A DNA stretch of 6,377 nucleotides, from positions 1-6,377 of the forward strand of contig CAJMLC010000113.1 in NCBI GenBank assembly GCA_905214155.1, given 5' to 3'. This DNA is from an uncultured bacterium (lineage in GTDB: Bacteria > Bacillota > Clostridia > Oscillospirales > Oscillospiraceae). Under the pieces are notes generated by a model. The model was not told the DNA's origin. It saw nothing but the letters and a program-made list of their open reading frames with translations, and searched no databases. The translations under genes and the position numbers were made by a program. Of the stretch, positions 6,241-6,377 are shown one piece after another. Position 1 is the stretch's first letter; each line of letters begins with the position of its first letter.

Positions 6241-6377
6241 TTACAGGTCGTCCTGCACTAAATGCAGCTTTTTCGCGGCGGTCTTGGCTTCCGCCCGGCG
6301 CTTCACATCCAGCTTTTCGAGAATGTGGCTGACATGGGTCTTCACGGTCGGCAGCTTCACATCCATGATCTGCGCGA
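6241..6377 (-). CDS. LuxR-type DNA-binding domain, C-terminal 44 residues of a transcriptional regulator (5' end beyond window)
   Basis: The last 44 codons and a TAA stop (6243-6241) are present; the rest of the gene lies beyond the right edge. The peptide contains LPTVKTHVSHILEKLDVKRR. This matches the recognition helix and following helix of the LuxR/GerE helix-turn-helix family: T-V-K-x-H-V-x-x-I-L-x-K-L-x-V-x-x-R, then an alanine-rich last helix with A at the usual place. It would bind DNA as a dimer in the cytoplasm. The N-terminal sensory part is not visible, so it could be a two-component response regulator or a large MalT-like ATPase regulator. The ending K-T-A-A-K-K-L-H-L-V reminds me of the MalT-like clostridial group, but this is a weak inference. 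It reads in the same direction as the giant surface-protein gene and lies just upstream, so the two may be co-transcribed or the regulator may control that gene. Confidence 0.92.
   Translation of the reverse strand, partial: AQIMDVKLPTVKTHVSHILEKLDVKRRAEAKTAAKKLHLVQDDL

Noticed and set aside
5925..6332. 135-codon plus-strand open frame crossing the gap
   Set aside because: It overlaps the signal peptide, the ribosome binding site and the end of the LuxR-type gene on the other strand, and the peptide has no recognisable features.

Overview
The window is almost entirely one very large minus-strand gene. It starts at 6175 and is still open when the window ends at position 1, giving 2058 codons with no stop. 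It encodes an exported, repetitive, modular cell-surface protein of the kind found in Clostridia. The only other gene is the last 44 codons of a LuxR-type transcriptional regulator (6241-6377, minus), directly upstream and on the same strand. The organism is most likely a gut-type clostridium in the broad Oscillospiraceae/Ruminococcaceae range. That is inferred from the strong AAGGAGGA ribosome binding site, the Gram-positive signal peptide, the domain style and the fairly GC-rich coding sequence. It was not tested by any search.

Layout, right to left in the direction of transcription: the LuxR C-terminus ends at 6241. A 65-nt gap follows, holding a 7-bp hairpin (6216-6233) and the ribosome binding site (6181-6188). 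The giant gene then encodes, in order, a signal peptide (residues 1-25) and five right-handed beta-helix-like modules. Four of these carry a recognisable L-x-L-N-G-type motif, and the second carries only a degenerate version. Three Cys/His-rich clusters (residues 523-620, 831-893 and 1110-1129) are placed between modules. Next comes an array of Ig-like, YDG-like and MBG-like beta-sandwich repeats (about 1338-1918). A Gly/Ser hinge (1919-1937) and a charged spacer of 11-residue repeats (1938-2004) follow. The start of a further domain, or of the lead-in to the anchor, runs off the window edge. Related clostridial proteins of this design usually end in S-layer homology repeats, so the missing C-terminus is probably a wall anchor, but it is not visible here.

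The plus strand carries a misleadingly long open frame (1649-6190, 1513 codons). It lies in exact codon-to-codon register with the real gene and exists because the sense gene almost never uses TTA, CTA or TCA. I treat it as an artefact. No RNA gene, CRISPR array, insertion sequence or origin is visible. Every stretch over 300 bases is accounted for by the giant gene.

The points most worth a second look are the strictly spaced Cys/His repeats in an exported protein, and a central block of the gene that is lower in GC and holds all six AGA codons, which suggests modular or mosaic assembly. The third is the regulator sitting immediately upstream of a surface-protein gene.
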